A stretch of 64,000 nucleotides of DNA from Reticulitermes lucifugus. Its lineage: Eukaryota; Arthropoda; Insecta; Blattodea; Rhinotermitidae. The stretch is taken from the NCBI GenBank assembly GCA_026260175.1, contig JAKCWW010000034.1, positions 1-64,000 of the forward strand, given 5' to 3'. The position numbers and the translations under genes were made by a program. Positions 26,841 to 38,640 of this stretch are shown here, piece by piece (position 1 is the stretch's first letter; each line of letters starts with the position of its first letter). Under the pieces are notes generated by a model. That model searched no databases. It was not told the origin of the DNA and worked only from the letters and a program-made list of their open reading frames with translations.

Positions 26841-27205
26841 CTTCAACCCCTTTTATGGAACCTCAAGGTTGGGTATTTTGAGACTATCACAGCTGTGTAA
26901 CAGCGGTTTTGGTTCTTCTGGGATATGACACTGCGTCAATGGGTAAGAGGATCCCGGCGTTTTGAGGCAACCTAATATCCTCATCTTCAGTGATCTAAAT
27001 ATCCTAGAAGCTCTTGAAGGTGAGGGCACCACGTTGCCTCGAAACGTCGGGATCCGATTACCAATTGACGCAACGTCAGATGAAGGGAAACCTCTAAACC
27101 AAGGTTTAGCATCATGTTCACAACAGCCCGCCATGGGTCCCTACCCTGTGCCAGCTGAATACATTCCACACCCACATATCCTAGTTCTTTAACATCCATC
27201 ACACA
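26830..27205 (-). mobile_element. LINE tail interrupted by a fold-back element
   Basis: Minus-strand 27,202-27,090 reads MMDVKELGYVGVECIQLAQ then GRDPWRAVVNMMLNLGLEV. This is the last conserved block of RTE-like LINE ORFs (DLKELGW, IDLAQDRDxWRALVNxVMNLRVP). Past it the sequence changes abruptly into the palindromic repeat at 26,919-27,083. The remaining stretch to 26,830 may be LINE 3' sequence or flank. Confidence 0.7.
26919..27083. repeat. Fold-back (palindromic) repeat, copy A
   Basis: The left arm starts GGGATATGACACTGCGTCA and includes GGATCCCGGCGTTTTGAGGC. The right arm, read in reverse complement, gives TTGCGTCAATTGG, GGATCCCGACGTTTCGAGGC and AACGTGGTGCCCTCACCTTC. The arms are imperfect inverted repeats around a short centre near 27,000. 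The core relates it to copies at 29.2, 32.1, 42.1, 52.7 and 61.0 kb. Confidence 0.75.
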
Positions 27206-28099
27206 GGGACTTTTTTTAAAATGACATCACGAATTACTCTACATGCGGATATTTTGTGATTTTAGTCACATCTTGGGTTACCAGAAAGTTACTTCAGTGT
27301 GTTAGGAGCTTATGTTTTCCTCACAACTATACACATTGAAAAACAAAACACTGATATGTAGGTTAACTCACAAATTCTCTGTCAGCATATGTCCTTACGC
27401 TCCTCTTCCATGACACGACAGATATCTGACCAATACTTTCAGCCCATACACATCTGTACGCATGCCGGTTTCTGTTTCAGTAGCCGCAGCAATCAGCTGT
27501 TTGAATTTATCTAAGTAGGCCGCCTGCTCACTACACACATACGCGGGCGACACTTATGTCATAGCCTCGTAATAAAAATTCACTGGGAATCAAACCTAGT
27601 AATCTCAGAGGTCAATCAGTCGGGCATACCCAGTCCAATACCCACGAAACATGACACTGAGAGCATCACAAATTATGTTACTGCAATGGCGAGGTGTTCC
27701 ACCTTGTTGAAAACATTCACATTTGTGTCTTCCGAACTCGCAAAACCCACAAAAAGAAAACGTGATGTCCCATATCTTGTAATTTCGGTGGCCAAGTGAT
27801 CAGGCCCTCATCTTCTACTTGACTCGATATGACGAAGAATTTCACGTCCCCATAGTTAAGAGTAGAGAGAGTTAAACATTTTCAGCAAAATAGAGCACTA
27901 CCTTATTACAGCAGCAATAATCTTTACTTACATCAAAATGTTTACAGGCTTCCTGCGTATTGGATGGCGAAGTGTAGATGATAAAATCTACAGCCAATAG
28001 GATTTCTTTCAGTTACGTCCTCCTCAAAACAATTCTAAGAACCCTATCAATGACCTTTGCACTTTTCCTCTAGTCCTAAACATGAATGAATGTCATCCC

Positions 28100-29020
28100 C
28101 ATTTTTAACCGGGTTGGTAACCCTGCGAAGCGTCATTAAAATCGTTCCGTCTTTTCGTCTGTATGTTCGTCCGTAGGTCTGCACACGAGACAATTGTAAA
28201 ATCGCTGAGCAGATTGGGAAGTTCTGCTGATATCTGTCTAAACATTTAAACTTTGTTTCAAATCGGACAAAAGTAACGAATACTCTACAGAAAACCCTAA
28301 ATTCTTACGTTCATATGAAATATTTATCGGAGAGAAAAGTGTTTCGAATAGAAGTAACAGAGAACGCGGTGGGAAATGTACGCGTCGCGTAACACTGCTG
28401 GCACCTTCGCTCAATTCTTAACTTTCATTTTGATAAGTTAAAGTAAAACACTGACAAATATGGATATGCCCTTATCTTCCCTGTTTTCACACAAAGCACG
28501 AATAGATTTTCTCCTTATGTTACTACAGAGTTGCAACATATAATGTTCTATTTTAGCGCTGTTGCTAGAATATGGAGAGAAACTATAGTGTGTGTAACAG
28601 ACCAGATTAACACTTTAAAGCCGTAATTTATCATATCATTGCATTAAAAGAATAGAACAAGTACTACTTTTCCATTTAGTTTAAACGCAATGAAGACTTC
28701 CTTTAGTTTTGAGCGTAGAATTATGTATAAGCCTATCTAAAACTTCCTTTTGTTTTTAGTTTGGGATGATGGGCAGATCTGTGTACATAGAAGATCCGCG
28801 TAGCAATGCAGAGATGACTTCATGTAAAGTGTTCCTTACGTTTGTCCTATTTTAAACAAAAGGGAAGTAGCTAGAAATTTTCTCGTAAAATTACCCAGTA
28901 GCAAATTTCATCAAGATCCGTTCAGCGGTTTTAGACTTAATCGAATATGGACGGAAGGACGGATAGCCAGATCGATTTTTAATAGGCACTCCGCAGGGAT
29001 GCCAGCGCGTCTAAAATTTA
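28100..29020. mobile_element. Non-autonomous TIR element of about 0.9 kb
   Basis: The left end reads GTTGGTAACCCTGCGAAGCG then TCATTAAAATCG. The right end, in reverse complement, reads GCTGGCATCCCTGCGGAGTG then CCTATTAAAAATCG. The inverted similarity runs over about 40 bases, and TCTGTATGTTCGTCCG-like words recur inside both ends. The interior has no transposase frame. An AAATTTCATCAAGATCCGTTC segment lies near the right end. The superfamily and target duplication were not determined. Confidence 0.6.
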
Positions 29021-29207
29021 AATGCACAATTTTTCCAGTAGATGTTTCCTGTAAATCTGATGGTTACAAGTGCAGGCCTAATTAATTAAACAAGTAGGCC
29101 TACTGTTACGCCGTGCATACAAGTTCTAACTTGTACGGTTATATTCAGCAATTAACAATGCAAGTTTTGGGTTTTTCACAAAGGCTTAAATTAGAATTCC
29201 GTTCTCC

Positions 29208-29352
29208 TCGGATGTTGCTCTGCGTCGGTGGGCGAATTGTCCCCAAATTTTCGACGAAACGTCTTGAACGTCTTGACTCTTGATGATAAAAGCACTACGT
29301 CCCTTCGAAACGTCGGGATACTTTCACCCAGTGACGCAGTATCACATCCCAG
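29208..29352. repeat. Fold-back repeat, copy B
   Basis: The left arm is GGATGTTGCTCTGCGTCGG with TTTTCGACGAAACGTC. The right arm in reverse complement is GGGATGTGATACTGCGTCAC with TATCCCGACGTTTCGAAGGG and TAGTGCTTTTATCATCAAGA. Same family as copy A. Confidence 0.7.
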
Positions 29353-29359
29353 AAGACCA

Positions 29360-30895
29360 GAATCCTCAATTTATAATGCATTTCCGAACGTATCCGAAGA
29401 ATGCCGAGCTCCCGCGCCTACTCAAGACTCTCACGCTCGATGATAAATGAACATAGCTTCCCCTACCTGAATTTGTAGGCTTATATATAGGCTGTTATAA
29501 ATATATGTCTTATTTAATTCAGTACAGTTTATAATAAGAATACAAATATTTTCATTTTATCTGAATAAATACAGAAAACTTTTGAGTTTGTCCAATACAT
29601 ATTTAAGTATGAGGGATGTCGACATGTCATAGTGCCTTCTACCACAGGTATCACTTAAGAACGAAACGTAGCGTATACATTTACAGTTTTTTTACTAACG
29701 AACTTTATAATTCTTATGGCTATCTAGTATTAACATCATCCACATTAAATCATAAGCTATTCAACTTAACAGTAATTACACAACTAGTGAAATTAACTTT
29801 TAACTTAACCTTAATGCAGCTGATCCATTTATTTTATTTATATTCGGTTATTCAGTAAGGTGTGGATACCCTTAAGGCACGGAAAATTTGATAGCAGGAA
29901 TTCAATTACTGTCCGTTCTTTTACAGCCTGGTTATGAATAGCACAATAATAAAACACTTAGACATAACATTAAAACTAAAATACCAGAAGACCATTAAGT
30001 CACTCACCAATTAAGACTGAATAAACGGTAGGAATCTGCATCAAAGCCCAGAGCCTGACGCATGTTTTTGCACCGGGTAACCGAGCCATGTCTTGTCAGC
30101 TTAAAACATGTTACCGAGGGTTGTGCCAGGGATTAGCTCTAATTTGATTAGTACCCAGTTGTGGGGTTGGGGAGATGATGGGTCTTGCTCACACACACCA
30201 AGTTGAAGGGTGTGTGTGTGTATTTGCAGACACGTAAATCTGGCTTTGATTAAAAGTTTGGTCCTTGTTAATTCAAGGCCTAGAGAGTAACTGTTCTGAA
30301 TATCGAACAAAAGCGGCATAAGTACACCTCTCGCTTGCAGGTGTTTGTTGTCCCACGTCGTTGTGGTCTTACAGTGCGTCGACGTCGGCAGTGAAAGTTG
30401 TGGACATACATACTTGCACTCTGTACGTTCCTCGATGTAAGCTGTACATTGACTCTTTATGTCAGGTGCACTGATATAACATTTCTTTTGATTCTATTCT
30501 AGGACGCCAGTTCTTCTTCCCAGGTAATTACCAGATACACTACGGATAAATGTTGATTCTTTAGACACATAATTCGGTTTTTAAGTTAAAACCAACTAAT
30601 GCACAAGATTACTAACAAAGTAAGATGTATTTATCGAAACTGCTATCCTCAGGGGGCATTCGTCAAAGAGTCACAAGCATCTACGGCATCCAAATACACA
30701 ACAGTTGGCTTTACACTAGAAGCACTCACGCAGCTCATAATATTAAAATGTATAGTTCCATAAAACCATAAAACCAAAAATTAAGAGCAATAATTTATTA
30801 TGTCTGAAACAGTGATTATGAGCAAATATGCCATATAACATAGAGTATAAATTATATAGAAATAGTTTTTCATGATTCAACCTTGACATTTAAAC
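29360..30895. other. Stretch without a recognised gene
   Basis: No frame with recognisable domains. A short TG run (30,210-30,220) and AT-rich patches are the only low-complexity features seen. Confidence 0.45.
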
Positions 30896-30898
30896 ATA

Positions 30899-31022
30899 TC
30901 CGGCCGCTTTACCCTCGGGATGAGCCCCAGGGCCGGTGTGGACGGGGAGGAAAGCCTCGTCCCCACCGGGTTTCTTCTAGTTCGTAGCGAGTCGTTATAC
31001 CGAGTCCGCTATCCCGGCAGAT
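30899..31022 (-). mobile_element. SINE family 2, partial copy
   Basis: The right end carries a tRNA-like head (GTAGCGAGTCGTTATACCG, then CCGCTATCCCGGCA) in minus orientation, with a CCCACCGGG segment. It matches the complete copy at 45,936-46,227 (GTAGCGAGTCGCTATACCGA). The internal part is shortened. Confidence 0.65.
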
Positions 31023-31195
31023 ATAAACAGACGGGTTTTCGTGAAAATCGATATGAAATTTCAACCACTGGTTGCCTAATTTTTGTAAGTTTTAACCTCC
31101 TGTAATCAGCGGTATAAACGTCTGTCGTGAGGTGGAAGAAACACTGATGCCATTGAAGGTGAATTGGCTTGCCATATCTAGACATTCAGACCTAT

Positions 31196-31461
31196 TTTTT
31201 CCCCCCCATTGGCTCGACAGCCCCTTGGGGGCCTAGGCCGCCTCATTTTTCGAGGCTTTACGATCACACACTTTAGACACACACACATTCGGTATGACTC
31301 CTCTGGACGAGTGACCAGATCGTCGCAGAGACCTCTACCTGACAACACACAACACTCACAAGAGACAGACATCCATGCCCTAGGCGGGATTCGAACCCAC
31401 AATCCCAGTGAGCGAGCGGCCGTAGACCCATGCCTTAGACCGAGCGGCCGCTGGGATCGGC
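31196..31461 (-). mobile_element. SINE family 3 (tRNA-derived), complete
   Basis: Perfect 13-bp target duplications, CATTCAGACCTAT, flank the element at 31,183-31,195 and 31,462-31,474. In minus orientation it begins with a tRNA-like head (B-box GTGGGTTCGAATCCCGC, with CTAGGGCATGG after it) and ends in a poly-A run, seen as T at 31,196. Its sequence differs from SINE families 1 and 2. It looks relatively young because the duplication is intact. Confidence 0.85.
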
Positions 31462-32101
31462 CATTCAGACCTATACCATGACATAAATATAAAAGCAGCC
31501 TCAGCACATTTTATTAAAGACTTCCTAGTAAAATGGAACATGGTAAATTACGGCAGAGCGAATTATCTTGTGGCGGGAATGTTGAGTAACGAAACACTGT
31601 AAAAACATCAGTCAGAAAATAAGTTTACATGCCGTATAATTTCATAAATAAAGAGCTTACACTCATTGTGATATCAGGAGAGTATGTCGCTGAGCCGAAT
31701 CAAAATTGTAACGACCATAGATTTGAAGAAAAAGGCGAGCTGAAAACAACAGTGCAATGACGGCTGATAACACCGGACACGGAGTTCTGTCACCAGGGCT
31801 CGTCTCACGATGTGATAAATGTCTCAGTTGTGGCCGGGACTGTGTGGGAAACTAGTGGCGTAGCAGTACAGAGTAATGCGAAATGTTCTTTTTTACACAC
31901 GAAAACAAAAAAGGCATAACACATGAGTTTAAACTTATTTTCTGACTGCCTCTCCTAATTTTGTCCCGAAAATGTATAACGTATCGACGTGCTGCAAAGA
32001 TACCTACTTGCTCTATGAGTGCTTTCGAATCTACGTATTTCGAAAGCCGAAAGTTCAAAAGATGAAAGGCGGGTGATTTTAATAACTTTCATTTTGTTCT
32101 T

Positions 32102-32172
32102 TTGGGCTATGACACCAGGGCACCAACGTTTCGGAGGATTATACTGTCTCCATCTTCAGGGTAGCATTTGAT
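32102..32172 (+). repeat. Fold-back repeat, single arm (copy C)
   Basis: GGGCTATGACACCAGGGCAC, CCAACGTTTCGGAGGATTAT and CTCCATCTTCAGGGT match one arm of the fold-back family. No partner arm follows, so this is a solo or truncated copy. Confidence 0.55.
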
Positions 32173-32174
32173 AC

Positions 32175-33470
32175 CCACACTAAAACGTCAAATCTTTGTT
32201 TGAATAAACATTATACACCTAGTTTTGAACAACTCTGAACGGCCAAGCAAGAACAGACCGCTAATTATAAGCCTCCTTTTCGCAACGAGTGAAGCTGGTA
32301 ACTGCCCCAGTGAATTTTATAGCATACATTAAGTGTTTCGTATTATATTTTCCATTTTCTCATCCAGCGACCCTCAAAACCAAAGGCGAGGGGTGTATAT
32401 AAGGAAGAGGTTTAGGGCCTCACTATTTATCATCATTTGCTTGGAGTCAAGGGATTAGATGTTATCGAGCAGCCGTCTCGACGCCCGTTTGACAATTGAG
32501 AAGCGTCGTCCGTCCGCGTCTGTTCTAGACCTCCGGATATTGGGGAGGGGTTATTTCCACTTGAGTGTGTAAGTGATCTATGTCCCATTATAAAGTGATA
32601 TTAATTTAATAGCAAGTTAACGTATTACAATTCCCATGATAAAAATAATTTGTTTTTAAATTACAAGTCTTGTGAACAGAATGTAACTTGACTTCCAGAT
32701 CATACCAGTGCTCCAGTTATAAAACATTATATCGCTTATGAAACAGAAATTTGTTGTAACCCACACAATTAGTCAAACTGAGAGTCCCACATTGTTAGAC
32801 AGGTTACAAACACAACGCCTGTCAAAATTTTGTGTCCACAAAAAATTGCCTCTCCTTATATTTTCGTAAAAACATAACATGCTGACGTGTTGGTCTATTA
32901 AGGATCTGTCAAGTTTTCCGTCTCCTGTAAAATTGTGTATCTGTAGGAAACGACTAATTGCTGGTTCTTCAGCTATATTATGAGCACCTTCGTTGTTTAA
33001 CCGTGTAAGTTCAATAGTAGTATTTACCGCCGAGTGCAACATTCAGAAACTCTGTTTTCAGGCACACTGTGTTTCTAGCCACACTGTACTTGTCGGTTTC
33101 GTATAATGCTAAAAAAACACCAATGATTTCTCTAAATATCGTTGAAGTATTGGCGTTTATAATGGAGACTTTGTGTGTTTACTCTGAGACACGAAAAAAA
33201 AATATTTATACCGCACATGATTTAGATTAACTTCGGGCTTCAATTAATATTGCAGCCACTTACATGCCACCAAGTTACAAAAAAGAGGGTAAATGATATG
33301 ATGAAAGCCAGCATATAAAACTGTAGAAAATAGGCCAATTAATTTTGTCTTAATTAAGTGAAAGATATAGTTAATTATTAAGTGCACATGCTTTTGGGCA
33401 GTAGGCTTACTCCTTTGACAATACTACGTCTTTTATTAACTGACAGTTAACTGAACAGCGAGCCTTAATT
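32175..33470. other. Stretch without a recognised gene
   Basis: Unique-looking AT-rich sequence. No coding frame with recognisable domains and no repeat ends were identified. Confidence 0.45.
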
Positions 33471-33474
33471 AGAC

Positions 33475-33797
33475 CAGCGGTTCCCAAATTTTTTGAACAG
33501 GAGAACCCCTTCTTAACTTCAAACATTTTCGCAGGTCACCACTTCCTAATATTTGTACGTTTAGGCTCCGTTATTTGGTTACATACATAACGAAAAGGAA
33601 CTATTTTAAACTCAGTAATCTTAAATGCATTCACCCTTTATTCATCACAAAAACAAATAGGCCTGTAACGTTCGAAAAATAGTAATATATATGCGATATA
33701 TGTTATTTAATCGGTGTAAAGAATGTATATCTGCAAACTCCTTGGAATAATTCCCTTGGCAATCCGCGGTCTGCAGCCCACAGGCTGGTAACCTCTG
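33475..33797. mobile_element. hAT-like MITE
   Basis: It starts CAGCGGTTCCCAAATTTTTT and ends CTGGTAACCTCTG, whose reverse complement is CAGAGGTTACCAG. CAGNGGTT-type ends are characteristic of hAT elements. The flanking 8-mers AATTAGAC and ATTTAGCA agree at 5 of 8 positions, fitting an eroded target duplication. There is no transposase frame. Confidence 0.6.
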
Positions 33798-33868
33798 ATT
33801 TAGCAGCACAGACTGCAGCTAACCGACCTCTGCGATAAGTTTATCTCTCTTTCAGAGGAGTCCTAGTG

Positions 33869-34250
33869 GTTGTGTGTGTGCGAGTGTGTGTGTGTCTGTG
33901 TGTAAGTGTGAGTGTGAGTGTGTGTGTGACTGTGTGTAAGTGTGAGTGTGAGTGTGTCTGTGTGTGTCTGTGTCTGTGTGTGAGTGTGAGTGTGTGCACG
34001 TCTTTGTAAGTGTGTGAGTGTGTGTGTCTGTGTGTAAGTGTGAGTGTGAGTGTGTGTGTGTGTCTGTGTGTAAGTGTGTGAGTATGAGTGTGTGTGTCTG
34101 TGTGTGAGTGTGAGAGTGTGTGTGAGTGTGTGTATGTGTGAGTGTGAGAGTGTGTGTGTGTGTGAATGTGTGTGTATGTGTGAGTGTGTGTGCCTGTGAG
34201 TGTGAGTCTGTGTGTGTGTGTCTGTGTCTGTGTGTGTGTGTCTGTGTGAT
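33869..34250 (+). repeat. Compound TG-rich microsatellite
   Basis: About 380 bases of TGTGTG interspersed with GAGTGTGAG, TGTCTG and TGTAAG units. A long minus-strand frame through it (Thr-His repeats) is an artefact of the repeat. Confidence 0.95.
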
Positions 34251-34449
34251 CTAGAATTTTCACAAGGAGGCGGTTTAGGCCCGGTTTGGGCTCTAGCGCC
34301 ACAAAAATAAACACAACATCGCTTCTATCAATAAAACAGTACTTAAGCTAAATATACGTGTATGAAGTGAAATATTTAAAATTGTTTCATAACCAATAAA
34401 AGGCTTTCAAACACTCTTATATTGACAGTAACCAAATCCTATGAAGTAA

Positions 34450-34650
34450 AATTAAAGTCTTCCCCATCCTGGCCATGAAGGCATAGGGGAGAATGATGGT
34501 ATACTCCAATCATTCTTACTCTCAGCGCTAGATGAGGTAAATGACTAGCTTCACGCTTCGGCCGGTTTCCTCCCAGGGGAAAGAATTCCCGAAGGCCATT
34601 GAATAGGAGGCTGGGTGGGCGCCAGTGCCGGTCTGCACACTGCGAGCTAA
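34450..34650 (-). mobile_element. SINE family 2-related fragment
   Basis: Shared blocks with the 45.9 kb copy: CATGAAGGCATAGGGGAG, CTCAGCGCTAGATGAGG, GGCCGGTTTCCTCCCAGGGG, AGGAGGCTGGGTGGGCGCC, GCCGGTCTGCAC. The tRNA-like head is missing and the copy is diverged. Confidence 0.65.
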
Positions 34651-35930
34651 TTCTTACAAATACACAAACTTGTAGGCCAATATTAACAAGCCTTTAAGTC
34701 AGTGGCTTGCAACCTTGAGGTCGCAGGTGGCTGTCTTGGGGCCACAGAAATATTCTAAAAGTTTGACGTACCGTACATCTATCCAACATGTGTTTTACAG
34801 AGAGTGGAAATTTAAAAAGTGCGTAAAATTTCTACCGTTGTTATATTTAGTCCCAGCTATATTTCAGAGATATTTAGAAGTATTACCGATTGGAAGATGA
34901 AAACGAAACATAATAGGAATCAGAATACAAGTTACGATAGCGTAAGAGAACGTGCTTAAAAAGGGAAATTGAGCACCAATGGTTTACATCATAGCTTTTT
35001 CAAGCACATTCGCGTCGCTAAGAATTGCCTATTAAAATGATGCTACCGGTCATGTCTATATCATAAAAGAAGTGGTGAACTGCCAAAGAATTTTAAAATT
35101 TCTGTATTGGGGGAGTTTGCTAAAATTTGTTGAGACATTGCAGTTTGAATTAAATTAATTTACACGATGAGCATTTTACACCAAGACCTGCATGCGATTC
35201 AGTGCTGACCTCTGCAGCGTGACTTGCTAAATATTCATCGAAACAAGAACGCTCTTAGAAGCAAAGTTGTAGAGAATATTGAAACACGCATTTTATAAAC
35301 AATGTGATTTTCCCGTCGGTCTTATGATTTCCTAAGTAATTAGACCAAAATGAGTGAACCCCACAGAATTGTTACGCTGCAGGTCTGTTTTCGACCATTT
35401 TAATCAGCATTGAGCAATTTTTTTCGTTACGCATGTGGAGATTACCAAAGCCTCTAATTTTCAATAATAATATAATGAAGGTCTCTGTCACATGAATTTA
35501 GGCCTCTAGATCTGCACGCTTATAAACGTATGATATTGAACTGAAATTTGTGTGACATGTTGTTAAACACTTATATTCATTCTACCTGAAAATTACCTTC
35601 TTTCTGAATTGCTGAGCAAAAAGGAATAAAGGCGCTACGATTGTTAATCTATACGCACATTTCACATCTTTTTTAGACGTAAATATGTGACTGAGCTGTG
35701 CGAATATAAATGTTCTGCTAAACGTTAATCGGAACTGGTCCTAGTCTTCAGGAAGGAAGTTGGTTACTAGACGTTTCGCTAAATAAAACTGACTAGGAAA
35801 AGGTTAAAGAAATATTCTGTTGATAGGCCTACATATATTTATATCCAACTAGAGAAAAATGTTGTATGAGTTTGTTTCTCCGCTATTCCCAAACGTCAAA
35901 CAGATATCTGCATCCGAGCGGACTGAAAAA
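34650..35930. other. Stretch without a recognised gene
   Basis: A hAT-like end (CAGTGGCTTGCAACCTTGAG) starts near 34,700, but no matching right end was found. The rest is AT-rich with no recognised frame. Confidence 0.4.
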
Positions 35931-35939
35931 AGCGGTAAT

Positions 35940-36130
35940 GATTTTGACTTGTACTCGGAAGGTGCTCAGTTCAAATTTCCACCGGGACACCAAATATCGT
36001 GCCTGAAGTTTTCCATTATTTTCTTCAGTCCGTCAAAGCAAATATTGGTATACCACCTCAAATCAGGAAGCAAATGATTCCTTCCACATCGTATCTATTC
36101 ATTAGTCTATGGTCATCTTGTCAGTCAAAG
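35940..36130 (+). repeat. Diverged dispersed repeat, partner of 6.9-7.06 kb
   Basis: Same family as the minus-strand segment at 6,905-7,065, judged from TTTCTTCAGTCCGTCAAAGC and the following TGGTATACCACCTCAAATCAGG-like stretch. It ends next to the hAT-like MITE. Confidence 0.4.
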
Positions 36131-36143
36131 TTACAGTCCAGTC

Positions 36144-36413
36144 CAGTGGTATTCAAACTGTGTTCCGCGGAACCCTGGGATTCCGTGGGTAAAATTCAGG
36201 GTCTCCGCAAGCTCTTCCAGTAACATTGACAAACACAATTTCGATAATTCCTAACAGAATTTTTTATTTTCCTCCTCGTCTTTGTTCATAATTGGCGCTG
36301 GGTTTATTTTCACTGTATATCACCAAAAATAATTCTGTTTCCCACAGTTCTGCGTGAACATTTTATTCTGTACATGAAAGATTACCTTTCAATTTAAAGT
36401 CTGTTGATCACTG
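36144..36413. mobile_element. hAT-like MITE with 8-bp target duplication
   Basis: Starts CAGTGGTATTCAAACTGTG and ends GTTGATCACTG, whose reverse complement is CAGTGATCAAC. The flanking 8-mers are GTCCAGTC and GTCGCGTC (6 of 8 identical). The GTTCCGCGGAACCCTGGG segment is typical of hAT ends in arthropods. At 270 bp it has no coding capacity. Confidence 0.65.
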
Positions 36414-36429
36414 GTCGCGTCTCAGATGC

Positions 36430-38640
36430 TGACAGCATGTGCAAGAGCCAGTGGTTATTGAGGAATTATTTCGTGCGAAGCATGGAAAGTGTTAATTCGC
36501 GTCCTGTAATCCAGTGGGCCTATCAGCACCCACCGTGTGTTTGAAACACATCAATCATGTCACCCTGCTTTTAATATCCGATTGTTGCACTGTGTAAACA
36601 CTGACGGGATTACTCCATATTGAACGCACCCCCTCCCTCCGATCTTTCTGTTGTGTCTCTTAACCAATTTAAGGGCATTTTTACTATTTATTACACCCTG
36701 AAACCCCCTTCCCCAGCCACCACACTCCATGAATGTATAGTAACATTAGCAGCTATAGAATAAGCGTAAGAATGGCCTATGTCAATTTTGTGTCTACAAA
36801 CGCCACCAAAACCGATCATGAAAGTGTACATGTCTTGTTAAAAGTACAGGAGGGATAAATTATGTATATCTGAATGTGATTAAATAATGGTCTTTCTGTG
36901 TCACAATTCCTTGCAAGAAGCATATACCAGACGTGGAAGTAATGCTCCAATATTTCTTCCCTCAGAGTAATAGACCAAGTTCCACACCATATAAAAATAC
37001 ATACAAGGAATACACAAAAATGCACATATATATAGCAAAATTTTATAAATATTAACCCTTAAATTTTTAAGTAAGAGAAAGTGAAACAAACAATTCTGAA
37101 CTGAATAATGACAAGAAGTATCCGAAATTAATAATATATTTAATTCCATCACAAAATAATACTCATGAACAAATATTCACGTAGGAAAATAGATCTAATT
37201 TTTAATGACTGACAAATGTTTACATATACTTTACATTATTTTATAACAATATTGTTACTTTCGGCATAAACATATATCACTTTTGAATGCTCTTTGCTCA
37301 GTCCATGGCTGCACAATAAACCAGATATATGCTAAATCCGCCCTGCCGACTAATACAGTTCAGTAATTGACTTTAAAGTACACACAGTTCCTAAAAACAA
37401 AATTGACTCTCCTGCCCATGCAAAAAATTGTTAAGTTGCACACCAGTTTATTAAGAGTGCTACAGTGCCTATCAGAAGCTGTAAACGAATTCAAACACTA
37501 GAGGATAAGGCACATTTTAAACCTGTTCTTTCATGTTCTTCACACCTCACTGACCTTAATCTTTACTTAAGCCAGTTAGAAGTCTACTGCTGCAAAGCTA
37601 ATTACATTACAGATAGTACAATAGCATACAGTTAGAAACTATTTATTTACACCTTTTCTGTAAAATTTTCCTTATATAGAATAATGTTTCAAAAGAACGT
37701 TGCGTGTCTTCGAAGAGCTATATACAAAATTTTTCAGCGATAAGCTGGTTTTGAGAAAACTGATAAAGGTTAATTTGAATTTCATATAAATTATACGTTA
37801 TATTGCATTTGAGCGATGTAGACGTAAACTGATTCCATCATCCTTCTATTGTCTAATTCACAGCCAGTTTTGCAGGAGTCTCTTGCTGAAGTTTCCAGTA
37901 TACATATATAATGGAAAGTTCCACTATACATATTTATTTATATATATAGCACTAGTAAACTGGAACGTTTATTCATTGTCCTAACCTCCTTTCTGCATTT
38001 CAGTTCATAATACAGCAGGCGATCCTCAATAAATGACGTCACAGGACAAAGAGCAATCGTTGGGGCCGAAAAAGTAAACTGTTTATATTCTCATTAAAGT
38101 GGTGCACGTGCATGCATCACCCTCTGGCGGTGACTTATTGAACTGTACACGGATTTAAACAGGATTACATGCAGCGTTTCATTGAAATCATTATTACTTC
38201 GCTCGATGGCCGATGACGTGGTTTGTTACTAGAACATGGGGCTTAGCGATGCTGCGGCCCTCATTTTTATATGTAATTCATGTCTATGATTCATCCGGGT
38301 AAAGTGCGGCAGTGACTTACGCAGGAAGACACCAAAGCAGGACATCGCAGGGCCGGAGACTGACACAAAGTACGAGCGATGTAGAGCCTCTCCTGCATAA
38401 CGGCAAATTTTATCTTTTACGTATATAAAATCCAGTTACTGTGTAGCGCTCAAAAATGTTTTCTTGGTTCTGCTGCAGCCATTGCAATTAAGCAATTTTA
38501 TCTTTCCGTTGTTTACACCTAATGTTACAGTAAGTCACATGTTGTCATGTCGCATGCTACAAATAGAAGCAGTATCAAAATCTTCATAACATCTGCGAGT
38601 CAAAAAGCAATTTTAAAAGACTGACTCCATGCGGCAAAGT
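36430..38640. other. Stretch without a recognised gene
   Basis: No domain-bearing frame or splice-consistent exon was seen on either strand. Small (TA)n patches occur near 37,925-37,950. Confidence 0.45.

Noticed and set aside
33841-34314. A 157-residue minus-strand open frame rich in Thr-His
   Set aside because: It is the translation of the TG microsatellite and has no independent coding evidence.
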